Shown: positions 1 to 8,889, numbered from the stretch's first letter. The stretch: 37,979 nucleotides of DNA from Streptomyces phyllanthi (GCF_009377205.1 NZ_VJZE01000034.1:1-37979), one strand, 5' to 3'. A program made the numbers and translations. The notes: generated by a model not told the origin, from the sequence alone.

Positions 1-644
1 TCCGGCGTGCCCTCCGACCGCGGGAAGAACTCGTACCACGCCCCGTACAGCGCCCGCTCCCGCTCCACCAGCAACGCCAACTCCTCCGAGACGGTGAGCA
101 GTTCCCGCAACGGATACCGGACGAGAATCTCGTCGACCTCCGGAGTGAGCGCCGCCGTGTACCGCCCCATGACCGGCAGGGAACCGTCCCGGAGGATCTT
201 CGCGGCTGCCAGGACCGTGCCGCGCGCCGCGCCCTCGGGCACTCCGGCGGCGGCCCGCTCGTACAGCGCGGCGCCCTCTTCGAGAACCAGCCCGGTGTCG
301 ATGCCGGCCGGGATCTTGATGCCCGCGGTACGGCGCCAGGTCGTCATCGGGTCGCTCCAGGCCTCCACCTGATAGGTCCACAGGCCCGTCTCGCCGGGGG
401 TGACGTCGGCGCCCCAGCGGTCGCTGCCGGGCGCCAGCTCCCGCATCGGCGTCCACCGACCCGGGCGCCCCTCGGGGTCCCGCAGAACGACATTGGCGGC
501 GACCGCGTCAGGCCCCTCGCGGAACACCGTCGCGGAGACCTGGAAGGTCTCGCCCACGACGGCCTTAGCCGGGCGTCTGCCGCACTCCACGGCAGGCCGG
601 ACATCCCGCACCGGGATGCGGCCCATGGCCGGAGCGGACTCCAT
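1..644 (-). CDS. glgE: Alpha-1,4-glucan:maltose-1-phosphate maltosyltransferase GlgE, N-terminal part
   Basis: GlgE transfers maltose from alpha-maltose-1-phosphate onto alpha-1,4-glucan in the cytosolic trehalose-to-glycogen route. About 214 N-terminal residues are visible; the GH13 catalytic barrel lies beyond the left edge. The start reads MESAPAMGRIPVRDVRP, followed by the family's beta-sandwich N domain (stretches such as TFQVSATVFREG, VVLRDPEG and WTYQVEAWSDP), then the helical segment with RYPLRELLT and the Y-G-A-W-Y-E-F-F-P-R-S motif just before the edge. The ATG is preceded by GGAGGTG at good spacing. The gene is divergent from the ATP-binding-protein/glgX pair, with a DUF5133 gene in between. 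Assignment is by recognition of the conserved N domain, not of catalytic residues. Confidence 0.93.
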   Translation of the reverse strand, partial: MESAPAMGRIPVRDVRPAVECGRRPAKAVVGETFQVSATVFREGPDAVAANVVLRDPEGRPGRWTPMRELAPGSDRWGADVTPGETGLWTYQVEAWSDPMTTWRRTAGIKIPAGIDTGLVLEEGAALYERAAAGVPEGAARGTVLAAAKILRDGSLPVMGRYTAALTPEVDEILVRYPLRELLTVSEELALLVERERALYGAWYEFFPRSEGTP

Positions 645-712
645 ACGCTTCACCTCCGCTGTACGCGAGGCCGGGCCCGGAAAGCGGGCAGTACCGGCGG
701 TTCCTCCCTCCC

Positions 713-1015
713 TCATGAGCTGCCTCCCGGTGCGGAACGCCTGCCGAGGGGCGGAGGGCCGCGTCTGCCCACGTGCCGGTGCTGGGACTGGGGGTTCTCC
801 CGCAGATACGTGACCAGACTCGTCCGCAGATAGAGCTCGGCGGCCTCCACGGCCTCCCGCGCGCAGCGCTTCCCCATCAGGACGCACAGGGTGTAGCCCG
901 AGTCCTCGAAGTTCCCCCTCGCCGTGCGGTCGGCCGGGGCCGCGAGCATCACGCGTTCCCAGGCCCGGTACCGCTTCAGATGCCGAGCGACCTCGGCCTT
1001 GGCGGGCAGCAACAT
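713..1015 (-). CDS. DUF5133 domain protein
   Basis: This is a 100-residue cytosolic protein of the Streptomyces DUF5133 family, whose function is unknown. It begins MLLPAKAEVARHLKRYRAW and carries the family's central block (FEDSGYTLCVLMGKRC followed by AREAVEAAELYL). The tail is Pro/Arg-rich and low in complexity. I chose the internal ATG over the in-frame GTG 12 bases upstream, because the only Shine-Dalgarno (GGAGAGG) abuts that GTG but lies 11 bases from the ATG. It is co-directional with glgE, whose start is about 70 bases downstream, so the two could share a transcript. The roughly 300-base gap to the divergent gene at 1314 would hold promoters for both directions, but no clear -35/-10 pair was picked out. 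Confidence 0.8.
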   Translation of the reverse strand: MLLPAKAEVARHLKRYRAWERVMLAAPADRTARGNFEDSGYTLCVLMGKRCAREAVEAAELYLRTSLVTYLRENPQSQHRHVGRRGPPPLGRRSAPGGSS

Positions 1016-1313
1016 GGCAGCCGTCACCTCTCCACGCTCTCGACGGGGTCACGTTCTCCCGGACGGCCGGGCCGAGGCCGTGTACGGAGGGGCCGGCCCC
1101 TCACGGGCCGAGACCTTCACTCATGGTGCACGGATCGCGACCCAGCGTCTTGTTGGATCCTCAACGACCTCATCGGCCCCTCGTGTTGCACGAATGGCGT
1201 AGCCCTCCCACGCTGGAGTGACTCAGAAGCGAACCGCGCTCACGCCTCGTGTTCGGGACCCGGTCCGCAAGGACGAGGGCGAGCGAGAGCCTCGCAGGTG
1301 AGGAGCGAACAAG

Positions 1314-1829
1314 ATGAAGACCGCAGTGCCCCGCTACTACCACCTCGACGTGGAAGTCAGCCCGGAACGGGTCGGACAGGTCAGGCGCATCCTGGCCGCT
1401 CACCTCCGGTTCTGGGACCTCGCGACACTCGTCGAGCCCGTCTGCCAGGGCGCCGAGCTGCTGCTGCGCGCGATCGACGAGCACGCCACCGACAAGAACA
1501 CGTCGATCGAGATGTGGTGGACCCGCCAGCACCTCATCACCGCCATCGGGCAGAACGACCAGCACCTGCGCCCGGAACAGGACCTGCGTTCCTGCCTGAC
1601 CCTCATCGCCGCGCTGAGCAACGGCTGGGGCTGCTGCGCCACCGCCACCGGCGGCAAGGTCATCTGGTTCTCGCAGCGGGCCCGCGCCGACGAACGCGCG
1701 CCCCTGGTGCCGATCGGGCCCGACCCGAGCCTGCGGGAAGCCCTCCAGGTACCCCGAGAGCTGCCGGTTCCCGCGCTCGCCGGCCCCGAGGGTACGGCCG
1801 CCTCCGGCGAGCTGGAAGAGGCACGGTGA
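1314..1829 (+). CDS. ATP-binding (GHKL-like) regulatory protein upstream of glgX
   Basis: This is a 171-residue soluble protein resembling the Streptomyces 'ATP-binding protein' group, which are anti-sigma-factor-like HATPase folds. An N-box-like helix (LVEPVCQGAELLLRAIDEHA, about residues 38-58) and a GWG stretch (about 104-106) followed by beta-hairpin-like sequence support the fold. The usual Asn of the N-box and a full G-box are not evident, so ATP binding is doubtful. The start ATG follows GAGGAG. Its stop overlaps the GTG start of glgX (GTGA), so the two are translationally coupled. A role in controlling or accompanying glucan metabolism is inferred only from that coupling. The last 30 residues are Pro/Ala/Gly-rich. 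Confidence 0.75.
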   Translation: MKTAVPRYYHLDVEVSPERVGQVRRILAAHLRFWDLATLVEPVCQGAELLLRAIDEHATDKNTSIEMWWTRQHLITAIGQNDQHLRPEQDLRSCLTLIAALSNGWGCCATATGGKVIWFSQRARADERAPLVPIGPDPSLREALQVPRELPVPALAGPEGTAASGELEEAR

Positions 1830-4069
1830 CCGCGCGGCCGCGCCGCAAGGGGGTGCCCACCTGGAGCGGGCACCCCTACCCGCTGGGCGCCGCCTTCGAC
1901 GGTGAAGGCACCAACTTCGCCCTGTTCAGCGAGGTGGCCGAACGCGTCGAGCTCGTTCTCGTCGACGACGACGGCACCTCCCGCTCCGTTCCGCTCACCG
2001 AGGTCGACGGCTTCGTGTGGCACTGCTACCTGCCCGGCGTCGGACCGGGACAGCGCTACGGCTACCGGGTGCGCGGGCCCTGGCACCCGGACGCGGGCCA
2101 CCGCTGCAATCCGGCGAAGCTGCTCCTGGACCCGTACGCCACGGCGGTGGACGGCCAGGTCGACGACCACCCCTCGCTCTACGAGCACGCGCCCTCCGGC
2201 CCCTCCCCGGCCGACAGCGCCGGACACACCATGCTGGGCGTGGTGACCGACCCGGCCTTCGACTGGGGCGACGACCACCGCCCCGGGCGGCCGTACGCCG
2301 ACACCGTGATCTACGAGGCCCATGTACGCGGCCTGACCCGCACCCACCCGGAGGTCCCCGCCGAACTCCGCGGCACCTACGCGGGCCTCTCCCACCCCGC
2401 GGTCCTCGACCACCTGACCTCACTGGGCGTGACCGCCGTCGAGTTGATGCCGGTGCACCAGTACGTCCAGGACGGCGTCCTGCAGGGCCGCGGCCTGTCC
2501 AACTACTGGGGCTACAACACGATCGGCTTCTTCGCCCCGCACAACGCCTACGCCGCCCACGGCACCCGCGGCGAACAGGTCACCGAGTTCAAGTCCATGG
2601 TCAGGGCACTGCACGCGGCCGGCCTCGAAGTGATCCTGGACGTGGTCTACAACCACACCGCCGAGGGCAACGAGAGGGGCCCCACCCTCTCCTTCCGCGG
2701 TATCGACAACGCCTCGTACTACCGCCTCGTCGACGGCGACTGGGCCCACTACTACGACACCACCGGCACCGGCAACAGCCTGCTCATGCGCCACCCGTAC
2801 GTCCTCCAGCTGATCATGGACTCGCTGCGGTACTGGGTCACCGAGATGCACGTCGACGGCTTCCGCTTCGACCTCGCGGCCACGCTGGCCCGCCAGTTCC
2901 ACGAGGTGGACCGGCTGTCGGTGTTCTTCGACCTGATCCAGCAGGACCCGGTGATCAGCAGGGTCAAGCTGATCGCCGAACCCTGGGACGTCGGCGAGGG
3001 CGGCTACCAGGTGGGCAACTTCCCGCCGCTGTGGTCGGAGTGGAACGGCAAGTACCGTGACGCCGTACGGGACTTCTGGCGCGGCGAGGAGCACACGCTC
3101 GGCGAGTTCGCCTCCCGGCTGACCGGCTCCTCCGACCTGTACGAGCACAGCAGGCGGCGCCCGCGCGCCAGCATCAACTTCGTGACCGCGCACGACGGGT
3201 TCACCCTGCGCGACCTCGTCTCGTACAACGACAAGCACAACGAGGCCAACGGCGAGGACAACCGGGACGGAGAGAGCGCCAACCGCTCCTGGAACTGCGG
3301 CGCGGAAGGCCCCACGGACAACCCCCGCGTCCTCGCCCTGCGCGCCCGCCAGCAGCGCAACTTCCTCGCCACCCTCTTCCTGTCCCAGGGCATCCCCATG
3401 CTCTCCCACGGCGACGAACTCGGCCGCACCCAGGGCGGCAACAACAATGCCTACTGCCAGGACAACGAGGTCTCCTGGATCGACTGGCGCCTGACCGCCG
3501 AACAGCGTGAACTGCTCGAATTCACCCGCCGCCTCATCGCCCTGCGCACCGTCCACCCCGTCCTGCGCCGCCGCCGCTTCTTCCGCGGCGACACGGCCGC
3601 CCATCCCGGCCGGCCGCTGCCCGACCTGATGTGGCTGCTGCCGGACGCCCGCGAGATGACGGACGAGGACTGGCAGCGCTCCGACGCCCACTCCGTCGCC
3701 GTCTTCCTGTGCGGCGACGCCATCGCGGAACGCGACCCGTACGGCCGCCGCGTGGTCGACGACTCGTTCCTGCTGCTGCTCAACGGCTACTGGGAACCGA
3801 TGACCTTCCGTCTGCCGGACATCACGTACGGCGAACGCTGGACGACCCGGATCGACACCGCGGAGCCCCAGGGCCCCCCGGACGAGTCGGAACACAAGGC
3901 GGACACCGAGCTCACCGTCGAGTCCCGCAGCCTGGTGCTCCTGTCACGGCCGTCCAGGAACCCACGCAAGCGGCGACGGATGGATGTCAGAGGGGATGAG
4001 GGTCCCCGGCGCGAGTCCCCGGCGCGCGGGCCGGTCGGTCCTCCGGCTCCGCCCGCAGGGTCACCGTGA
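1826..4069 (+). CDS. glgX: Glycogen debranching enzyme GlgX (GH13, isoamylase type)
   Basis: GlgX hydrolyses alpha-1,6 branch points of glycogen or limit dextrin in the cytosol. The 747-residue product starts at a GTG that overlaps the upstream stop codon. A CBM48-like N domain (from about residue 10, with SGHPYPLGAAFDGEGTNF) precedes the TIM barrel. Catalytic positions are visible: nucleophile Asp349 in VDGFRFDLA, acid/base Glu385 in LIAEPWDVG and transition-state Asp457 in TAHDGFTLRDLV, with the GlgX-typical NGEDNRDG and NWNCG-like segments after it. Family similarity ends near SRSLVLLSRPS; the last 35-40 residues (Arg/Pro-rich) are not conserved and run into the opposite-strand VOC gene, giving an 83-base convergent overlap. 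With glgE next door this looks like one alpha-glucan locus. Confidence 0.95.
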   Translation: MTARPRRKGVPTWSGHPYPLGAAFDGEGTNFALFSEVAERVELVLVDDDGTSRSVPLTEVDGFVWHCYLPGVGPGQRYGYRVRGPWHPDAGHRCNPAKLLLDPYATAVDGQVDDHPSLYEHAPSGPSPADSAGHTMLGVVTDPAFDWGDDHRPGRPYADTVIYEAHVRGLTRTHPEVPAELRGTYAGLSHPAVLDHLTSLGVTAVELMPVHQYVQDGVLQGRGLSNYWGYNTIGFFAPHNAYAAHGTRGEQVTEFKSMVRALHAAGLEVILDVVYNHTAEGNERGPTLSFRGIDNASYYRLVDGDWAHYYDTTGTGNSLLMRHPYVLQLIMDSLRYWVTEMHVDGFRFDLAATLARQFHEVDRLSVFFDLIQQDPVISRVKLIAEPWDVGEGGYQVGNFPPLWSEWNGKYRDAVRDFWRGEEHTLGEFASRLTGSSDLYEHSRRRPRASINFVTAHDGFTLRDLVSYNDKHNEANGEDNRDGESANRSWNCGAEGPTDNPRVLALRARQQRNFLATLFLSQGIPMLSHGDELGRTQGGNNNAYCQDNEVSWIDWRLTAEQRELLEFTRRLIALRTVHPVLRRRRFFRGDTAAHPGRPLPDLMWLLPDAREMTDEDWQRSDAHSVAVFLCGDAIAERDPYGRRVVDDSFLLLLNGYWEPMTFRLPDITYGERWTTRIDTAEPQGPPDESEHKADTELTVESRSLVLLSRPSRNPRKRRRMDVRGDEGPRRESPARGPVGPPAPPAGSP

Positions 4070-4844
4070 ACTGGGCCCCGTCGGGATCACGGAGCACCGC
4101 CTCGTTCTCGCTCTGCCGCAGGACGGTACCGCCGTGTTCCTCCACCGTCTTCGCGCAGGCCGCCGGGTCGTCGACCGCGAAGTGGACCTGCCAGTGGGGC
4201 CGGATCGTGGGATCGGGCGCCGCCTCCAGCGCGCCCGAGCTGATCCGGGCCACGACCTCGCCCCGGCTGCGCAGCACGACCTCGTTGCCCTCGTAACGGA
4301 CCTCGCAGCAGCCCGGCCGCTCCGAGGCCCACTCGAGGACCTCCCCGTAGAAGATGGCGGCGTCGAAGGCGTCCCGCGTGTGCAGCTTGATGAACGCCGG
4401 CGCGACCCGGCGCCACGCCTCCCAGTCGGTGGGGAGCTCCCCCTCCCAGATCCCGAAGGTGGCCCCGTCCCGGTCGGCCAGCAGGGCCGCCCGCCCGGGC
4501 GGGAAGGAGAGCGGCCCGACCGCCGCCGTGCCCCCGCGCTCGCGGGCGCGGGCCACGGCCTCGTCCGCGCTGGGTACGGCGAAGTAGGGAGTCCACGCGA
4601 CGGCCACCTGCCACATGGTGGCCACCCCGGCGATCCCCGCGACCGGCGCACCGTCCTGCAGCGCGATGCGGAAATGGTCCCCCAGCTTCGCCGACCGCCA
4701 CTGCCACCCCAGTACGGCGTGGTAGAAGTCCTCCGTCGCCTGGAGGTCCCGGCTGGTCAGACTCACCCAGCACGGGGCTCCGAACACGGAACGGCCGGGG
4801 GCGACGCCCGTCGCCCCACTGGAATACGTCATGTCGTGATTCAT
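3987..4844 (-). CDS. Two-domain VOC (glyoxalase/dioxygenase superfamily) protein
   Basis: This 285-residue cytosolic protein has two tandem VOC domains (about residues 15-135 and 145-270). The first opens FGAPCWVSLTSRDLQATEDFY and the second FIKLHTRDAFDAAIFYGEVL. Both carry the beta-alpha-beta-beta-beta pattern and end in typical DPDGA(Q/T)F strands. Such proteins resemble the mycobacterial CFP30B/Rv0911 group; substrate unknown. The start MNHDMTY was preferred to upstream in-frame starts because homology begins there and AGGACG lies 8 bases ahead. The C-terminal tail is unconserved and overlaps the 3' end of glgX on the other strand. It is the last gene of the minus-strand run, separated from the aldo/keto reductase by about 250 bases that hold a strong hairpin. 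Confidence 0.85.
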   Translation of the reverse strand: MNHDMTYSSGATGVAPGRSVFGAPCWVSLTSRDLQATEDFYHAVLGWQWRSAKLGDHFRIALQDGAPVAGIAGVATMWQVAVAWTPYFAVPSADEAVARARERGGTAAVGPLSFPPGRAALLADRDGATFGIWEGELPTDWEAWRRVAPAFIKLHTRDAFDAAIFYGEVLEWASERPGCCEVRYEGNEVVLRSRGEVVARISSGALEAAPDPTIRPHWQVHFAVDDPAACAKTVEEHGGTVLRQSENEAVLRDPDGAQFTVTLRAEPEDRPARAPGTRAGDPHPL

Positions 4845-5040
4845 GGCAGTAGCGTCCTGGTCTCGTCGACCGGCCCACGCCGGCAGGACACCAGTGTCCA
4901 GCGCGGCGCGGTACCGTCGCCTGCCGAGTACCCAGGGAAGGCCGACGAAACGGCACCTGACCGGGGCTTCCGGGCCCGGCCGGGGGCCGGGCACTCATCC
5001 GGGTGACGCCTGACCGTACGGGTGACGCCGCGAGCCAGGA

Positions 5041-5068
5041 CGTCCCGGGCCGGTCACGGCCCGGGACG
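5041..5068 (-). terminator. Hairpin terminator downstream of the aldo/keto reductase
   Basis: A perfect 12-bp GC-rich inverted repeat (CGTCCCGGGCCG / CGGCCCGGGACG) surrounds a GTCA loop, 25 bases past the stop codon of the minus-strand aldo/keto reductase. There is no T-tract, as is common for Streptomyces terminators. It would isolate that gene from the VOC gene. Confidence 0.65.
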
Positions 5069-5092
5069 GCGGGACGGCTTGTCCTCTGCCGC

Positions 5093-6076
5093 CTACCAGC
5101 GGCCTTCCACCTGGTCCTTGATCCGGCGGTCGTACAGGTCCTGGATCGCGGTCAGCGTCTCGTCGGGCAGCGGCGGCAGTTTGGCGGCGGCCGCGTTGGC
5201 CCGGGCCTGCTCGGCGGAACGGGCCCCCGGGATCACGGTGCTGACCCCCGGCTGCTGGATGATCCAGCGCAGCGCCAGCTGGGCCGCCGTGTACCCCTCC
5301 GGGGCGAGCGCGGAGAACTCGGCCGCCGCCTCCACACCGGACTCGAAGTCCACACCGGAGAAGGTCTCGCCCTGGTCGAAGGACTCCCCGTGCCGGTTGT
5401 ACGTGCGGTGGTCGTCGGCGGCGAAGACCGTGTCCTTCGTGTACCTGCCCGACAGCAGGCCCGAGGCGAGCGGGACACGGGCGATGATGCCGACGCCCGC
5501 CTCCCGGGCCGCCGGGAGGACCTCCCGCAGAGGCTTCATGCGGAACGGGTTGAGAATGATCTGCACGCTCGCCACGTTCGGCCGCCGGATCGCCGTGAGC
5601 GCCTCGGCACAGGTCTCCACGCTGACGCCGTACGCCGCGACACGTCCCTCGTCGACCAGCGTGTCCATCGCGTCGAACACCTCGTCGGAGGAGTAGACGG
5701 GCGTCGGTGGGCAGTGCAGCTGCACCAGGTCGAGGCGGTCGACACCGAGGTTGCGCCGGGACCGGTCGTTCCAGGCCCGGAAGTTGTCCAGGACGTAGTT
5801 CTGCGGTATCTGCTCCACGCGACGGCCCATCTTCGTCGCGATCAGCACATGCAGATCGGGCCGGCCGCGCAGGAAGGTGGCTATGGTCTGCTCGCTGCGC
5901 CCGTCCCCGTACACGTCGGCCGTGTCGAAGAAGGTCACCCCGGACTCGGCCGCCGCCTCCAGCACGGCCAGGGCGTCCTTGTCGTCCACGTCTCCCCAGT
6001 CGGCCCCCAACTGCCAGGTGCCCAGCCCCACGACGGACACCTGCTGGCCCAGCCTGCCGATTGCGCGCTCATCCAT
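5093..6076 (-). CDS. Aldo/keto reductase
   Basis: This is a 327-residue NADPH-dependent oxidoreductase of the AKR superfamily (TIM barrel, cytosolic). The catalytic tetrad is complete: Asp and Tyr in FFDTADVYGDGRSE, Lys in LIATKMGRR and His in LVQLHCPP. The cofactor-binding C-terminal part shows LALRWIIQQPGVSTVIPGARS. Physiological substrate is unknown. The ATG (MDERAIGRLGQQ) has no convincing Shine-Dalgarno. The stop of the upstream kinase-like gene lies 30 bases away, so the two are probably co-transcribed, and the hairpin just downstream would end the transcript. A second, divergent AKR paralogue lies near the right end of the window. Confidence 0.93.
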   Translation of the reverse strand: MDERAIGRLGQQVSVVGLGTWQLGADWGDVDDKDALAVLEAAAESGVTFFDTADVYGDGRSEQTIATFLRGRPDLHVLIATKMGRRVEQIPQNYVLDNFRAWNDRSRRNLGVDRLDLVQLHCPPTPVYSSDEVFDAMDTLVDEGRVAAYGVSVETCAEALTAIRRPNVASVQIILNPFRMKPLREVLPAAREAGVGIIARVPLASGLLSGRYTKDTVFAADDHRTYNRHGESFDQGETFSGVDFESGVEAAAEFSALAPEGYTAAQLALRWIIQQPGVSTVIPGARSAEQARANAAAAKLPPLPDETLTAIQDLYDRRIKDQVEGRW

Positions 6077-6106
6077 GCGGGTCAGTGTGTCATCCGGCCT
6101 CGCGGG

Positions 6107-6994
6107 TCAGCCGGTCAGGGCGGTACGGGCCGCCGCGACGGCCTGGTCGGCATAGCCGCCGCCGAAGAGCACCGTGTGCACCAGGAGGGGGAAGAGCTGG
6201 TGCAGTGCGATGCGGTCGGCCCAGCCGTCGGCGAGCGGGGCCGTGTCCTGGTAGCCCTCGATGATCCGGTCCAGGTGGGGGCAGCCGAAGAGGTGGAGCA
6301 TCGCCAGATCGGTCTCGCGGTGCCCGCCGTGGGCGGCCGGGTCGATCAGCCAGGCATGGCCGTCGGCGCCCCACAGCACGTTGCCGTTCCACAGATCGCC
6401 GTGGAGCCGGGCGGGCGGCTCGGCGGGACCCGCCAGTCCCGGCAGCCGCTCGCAGACGCGCTCGACCACGGCCGCCCCGGCCGAGCGCAGGGCCCCGTCG
6501 TCGACCGCGCGGCGCACGTACGGCAGCACCCGGTGCTCGGCGTACCAGCGCGGCCAGTCGGTGCCGGGGTCGTTGCGCATCGGAGCGAGCCCGATGTACG
6601 CCTCCGTGGGACCACCGGGCGGCGGGGCTCCGAACGCCGGCGCGCCGGCGGCATGCAGGGCGGCCAGATCACGGCCGAACCGGACCGCCGTCCGCGGATC
6701 GGGCCGTCCGGACGGGACACGGTCGGTCACCAGCCAGCGTTCGTCGTGTCCGTACACTCCCGGGACACGGACCGTTCCCGCGTCGGCCAGCCAGCGCAGC
6801 CCCGCCGCCTCGGCCCGCACCGCGCCCCGGCCGTCCCCGCGCTTGGCCATCACCACCTGCCCGTCGGCGAGGGTGACTTCGGCGAGCGTCGCGGACAACG
6901 ACCGCTCACCGTTCACCTCCCGACCGGTGAGCCGGGCCGCGGCGGCCCTCGGCCCTTCGGTGCTCTGGGTCTCGGCTTCGGTGGTGGTCGGCAT
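6107..6994 (-). CDS. Fructosamine kinase / ketosamine-3-kinase family protein
   Basis: This 295-residue aminoglycoside-phosphotransferase-fold kinase belongs to the FN3K family, whose members phosphorylate ketosamines (for example ribulosamine adducts on proteins) so that glycation is reversed. The N-lobe has VMAKRGDG with the ATP-binding Lys, the C-lobe has the catalytic loop HGDLWNGNVLW (Asp base, Asn metal ligand), then the IDPAAHGGHRETDLAM motif that marks the family. I start at MPTTTEAET because GGGAGGG lies 10 bases upstream of it; a GTG eight codons earlier overlaps that site. The gene is the promoter-proximal member of the pair with the aldo/keto reductase, suggesting joint handling of carbonyl or glycation damage, which is inference. 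Confidence 0.88.
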   Translation of the reverse strand: MPTTTEAETQSTEGPRAAAARLTGREVNGERSLSATLAEVTLADGQVVMAKRGDGRGAVRAEAAGLRWLADAGTVRVPGVYGHDERWLVTDRVPSGRPDPRTAVRFGRDLAALHAAGAPAFGAPPPGGPTEAYIGLAPMRNDPGTDWPRWYAEHRVLPYVRRAVDDGALRSAGAAVVERVCERLPGLAGPAEPPARLHGDLWNGNVLWGADGHAWLIDPAAHGGHRETDLAMLHLFGCPHLDRIIEGYQDTAPLADGWADRIALHQLFPLLVHTVLFGGGYADQAVAAARTALTG

Positions 6995-7081
6995 GTGATC
7001 GAATCCCTCCCGCTGCACGGTCTTCAGGGTAGGGCGTGCCCAGCGGGGGGTTGATCAGCCTCCTGACAGGGGGCCCACTGC

Positions 7082-7128
7082 CCGCAGGCACCGCACACGG
7101 GCCCCCTTGTCGTGTGCGGTGCCTGCGG
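7082..7128 (-). terminator. Strong hairpin terminator after the beta-helix protein gene
   Basis: A perfect 18-bp inverted repeat (CCGCAGGCACCGCACACG and its complement) has an 11-base loop. It lies 57 bases beyond the stop of the minus-strand beta-helix gene and before the start of the next minus-strand gene. It is the longest perfect hairpin noticed in the window and very probably terminates that transcript. Confidence 0.8.
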
Positions 7129-7184
7129 TTCGCGCGATCGTCATCGTGACGTCGGCACCGCTGAGCTCTTCGAGTACGGGCCGG

Positions 7185-8183
7185 TCACAGGGAGCAGCCG
7201 GGAACGCTTCCGGGGGGTGCGCAGTTGTCGGGAGTGTTACGGGCGACGGAGGTGAGCGTCAGGGCCACCGAGCCGCGCTGGTGGAAGATTCCACCGCCCT
7301 GCCCACCCGCCGCGTTGTCGTACACCGCCGAGCCCCGCAGCCGCAGGGAGCTGCCGAAGTTGGCGATGCCTCCGCCGTCGGAGGCGGCGGTGTTGTCCCG
7401 GATGACGCTGCTGTTGATGGTCAAGGGACCGGTCGAGGTGAAGATCCCGCCGCCTTCGAAGGTGTTCGCTTTGTTGTCACGGACGCTCATGCCATTCAGC
7501 TCAGTGGTTCCGAAGTTGGCCAGTCCTCCTCCGGTGAAGGTCGAGGTGTTGCTCGCGAGGTACCCGCCGTTGACGGTCAGCCGGCCGGAGGGGCCGACGT
7601 GGACGCCACCGCCGTCGTTGCCGGTGTTGCCCGACACGGCGCTGCCGGTCAGCTCCGCCCTTCCACCGGAGGCCACTGCGAGCCCGCCGCCCGTCCCCGA
7701 AGCGGTGTTGCCGGCGATCCTGCTTCTGACCAGTTCGAGCGTTCCCCGTGTCAGGACGCCGCCTCCGGACGTGGCGACAGCCGAGGTCGCACTGCCACCC
7801 GACAGGGTGATGCCGTTGAGGGAGAGCGACCCTCCGGGCGCGACTTCGGCGATGCGGAACGGCGTTGCCGTGGACTCTCGGCTGATGGCGGCGCTGGAGC
7901 CGATGATGGTCAGGTCCCCGGTGATGGTGGGAAGTCCGTTGGCGCCATTGGGTTCGGCCGGAGCTGTGAGCCGGTATCGGCAGCCCGGCCACAGGCTGAT
8001 CGATCCGGAACCGCGGGCGTTCACCTGTCTGATCTGCGCGACCAACCCGGCGACGTCTCCGCACAGCACCGTCGGAGCCTGGCGTGAGGACGCACGGTGG
8101 GCGCTGGCAGGTGTGGCGATACCCGACACGGTCACACCCAGCAGTGCGGCCATGGCCAGACCACGTATGTTCACGATCAACAA
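7185..8183 (-). CDS. Exported right-handed beta-helix repeat protein
   Basis: A 332-residue secreted protein. It opens with a signal peptide (basic MLIVNIR, hydrophobic LAMAALLGVTVSGIA, then TPASAH, a likely AXA cleavage site). The body consists of repeated turns of the kind seen in polymorphic outer-membrane/pectate-lyase-like beta helices: S-x-I-x-x-N-T-A and G-G-G-I/L/V recur (GNTASGTGGGL, GNTGNDGGGV, SNTSTFTGGGL, DNKANTFEGGGI, DNTAASDGGGI, DNAAGGQGGGI). A single Cys pair (VLCGDV, GCRY) near the N-terminus and another near the C-terminus (NCAPPGSVPGC) may form disulfides. Adhesion or polysaccharide binding is plausible, but no catalytic motif is visible. The start is one of two tandem TTG codons behind GGAGG; a GTG three codons on is an alternative. 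Confidence 0.8.
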   Translation of the reverse strand: MLIVNIRGLAMAALLGVTVSGIATPASAHRASSRQAPTVLCGDVAGLVAQIRQVNARGSGSISLWPGCRYRLTAPAEPNGANGLPTITGDLTIIGSSAAISRESTATPFRIAEVAPGGSLSLNGITLSGGSATSAVATSGGGVLTRGTLELVRSRIAGNTASGTGGGLAVASGGRAELTGSAVSGNTGNDGGGVHVGPSGRLTVNGGYLASNTSTFTGGGLANFGTTELNGMSVRDNKANTFEGGGIFTSTGPLTINSSVIRDNTAASDGGGIANFGSSLRLRGSAVYDNAAGGQGGGIFHQRGSVALTLTSVARNTPDNCAPPGSVPGCSL

Positions 8184-8689
8184 GGGTCCTCCCTGGACTC
8201 GTTTGTGTACGGTGCCGTCTCACTTCCGGACGGCTCCGGGCCTGCGGCACCGACCGGGCGCAGGCCCGCCACGTCGGCCGAGTGGCGACGCGCTGCGCAC
8301 GGCACCTCCACTTGATCCGGGTCGTCGGCCGTGTGCACCCAGTGGGACCCGGACGGGTGATGGAGTGCGGGATGCCGCTGCCCGCGCGGCGTCCCTGGTG
8401 TGTTCGCACCGCGAGCGGTACCGGTACGCATCCGGTCTTTTTCACCTTCCTGGAATTGGCTCTGTTCGGGAAGGGGCGTAAAGAGTGCGCTAGGCCGTTC
8501 GTGTGACGTGCCCAAAAGGCACTTGCCGCTGTCGTCTTGCAAATGGATTACTGGAACGGATCCAACCGGTGGGCCGCCCATTCTCGCCAGGGGATGCGGC
8601 AGTCGGACTACCCACGGCTTTTCCTGGAGGGCCCGGGTGGACTTCCGGCATACCGCGATGGGCACCCCTGGTGCAGAAAATGGATCCGT

Positions 8690-8719
8690 TCAGCCGGTGC
8701 CGTTCGCGGCACCGGCTGA
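8690..8719. terminator. Perfect UUCG-tetraloop hairpin in a non-coding region
   Basis: A 13-bp perfect stem (TCAGCCGGTGCCG / CGGCACCGGCTGA) closes a TTCG loop with a C-G-rich base, an extremely stable RNA hairpin when read on the plus strand (CGAA loop on the minus strand). No gene ends immediately next to it. It may terminate an unannotated small RNA or read-through transcripts. Confidence 0.5.
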
Positions 8720-8889
8720 CGCGGCTGCCCAGGCCACGACCGTGCACTCTGGCGCCTAGTACGGAGCCCCGTGGTCTCGTGGCCCTCCAGTCCGGCAACT
8801 GTCCTCGGAAACACGACGAGTTGGCGCCGCGTAGCCGTTCGCTTCAGTCGGCGCGACCTCACTCACGAAGTGCCGGACAATGTCTGCTC

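Noticed and set aside
773..1825. Long plus-strand open frame reading into glgX from position 773
   Set aside because: The sequence before the GTG at 1826 has no protein-like character (Arg/Pro/Gly-rich) and overlaps two other real genes; glgX homology begins at the GTG.
2420..3895. 491-codon minus-strand open frame opposite glgX
   Set aside because: It is the antisense shadow of a GC-rich gene; composition (Val/Gly/Asp repeats) is typical of shadow frames and there are no motifs.
5003..7054. 683-codon plus-strand open frame opposite the kinase and aldo/keto reductase genes
   Set aside because: It is fully antisense to two genes with intact active sites and has no family features.
8400..8759. 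119-codon plus-strand ORF in the non-coding block
   Set aside because: It lacks a Shine-Dalgarno and Streptomyces-like third-position bias, and no motif was seen; the hairpins make a non-coding role more likely.
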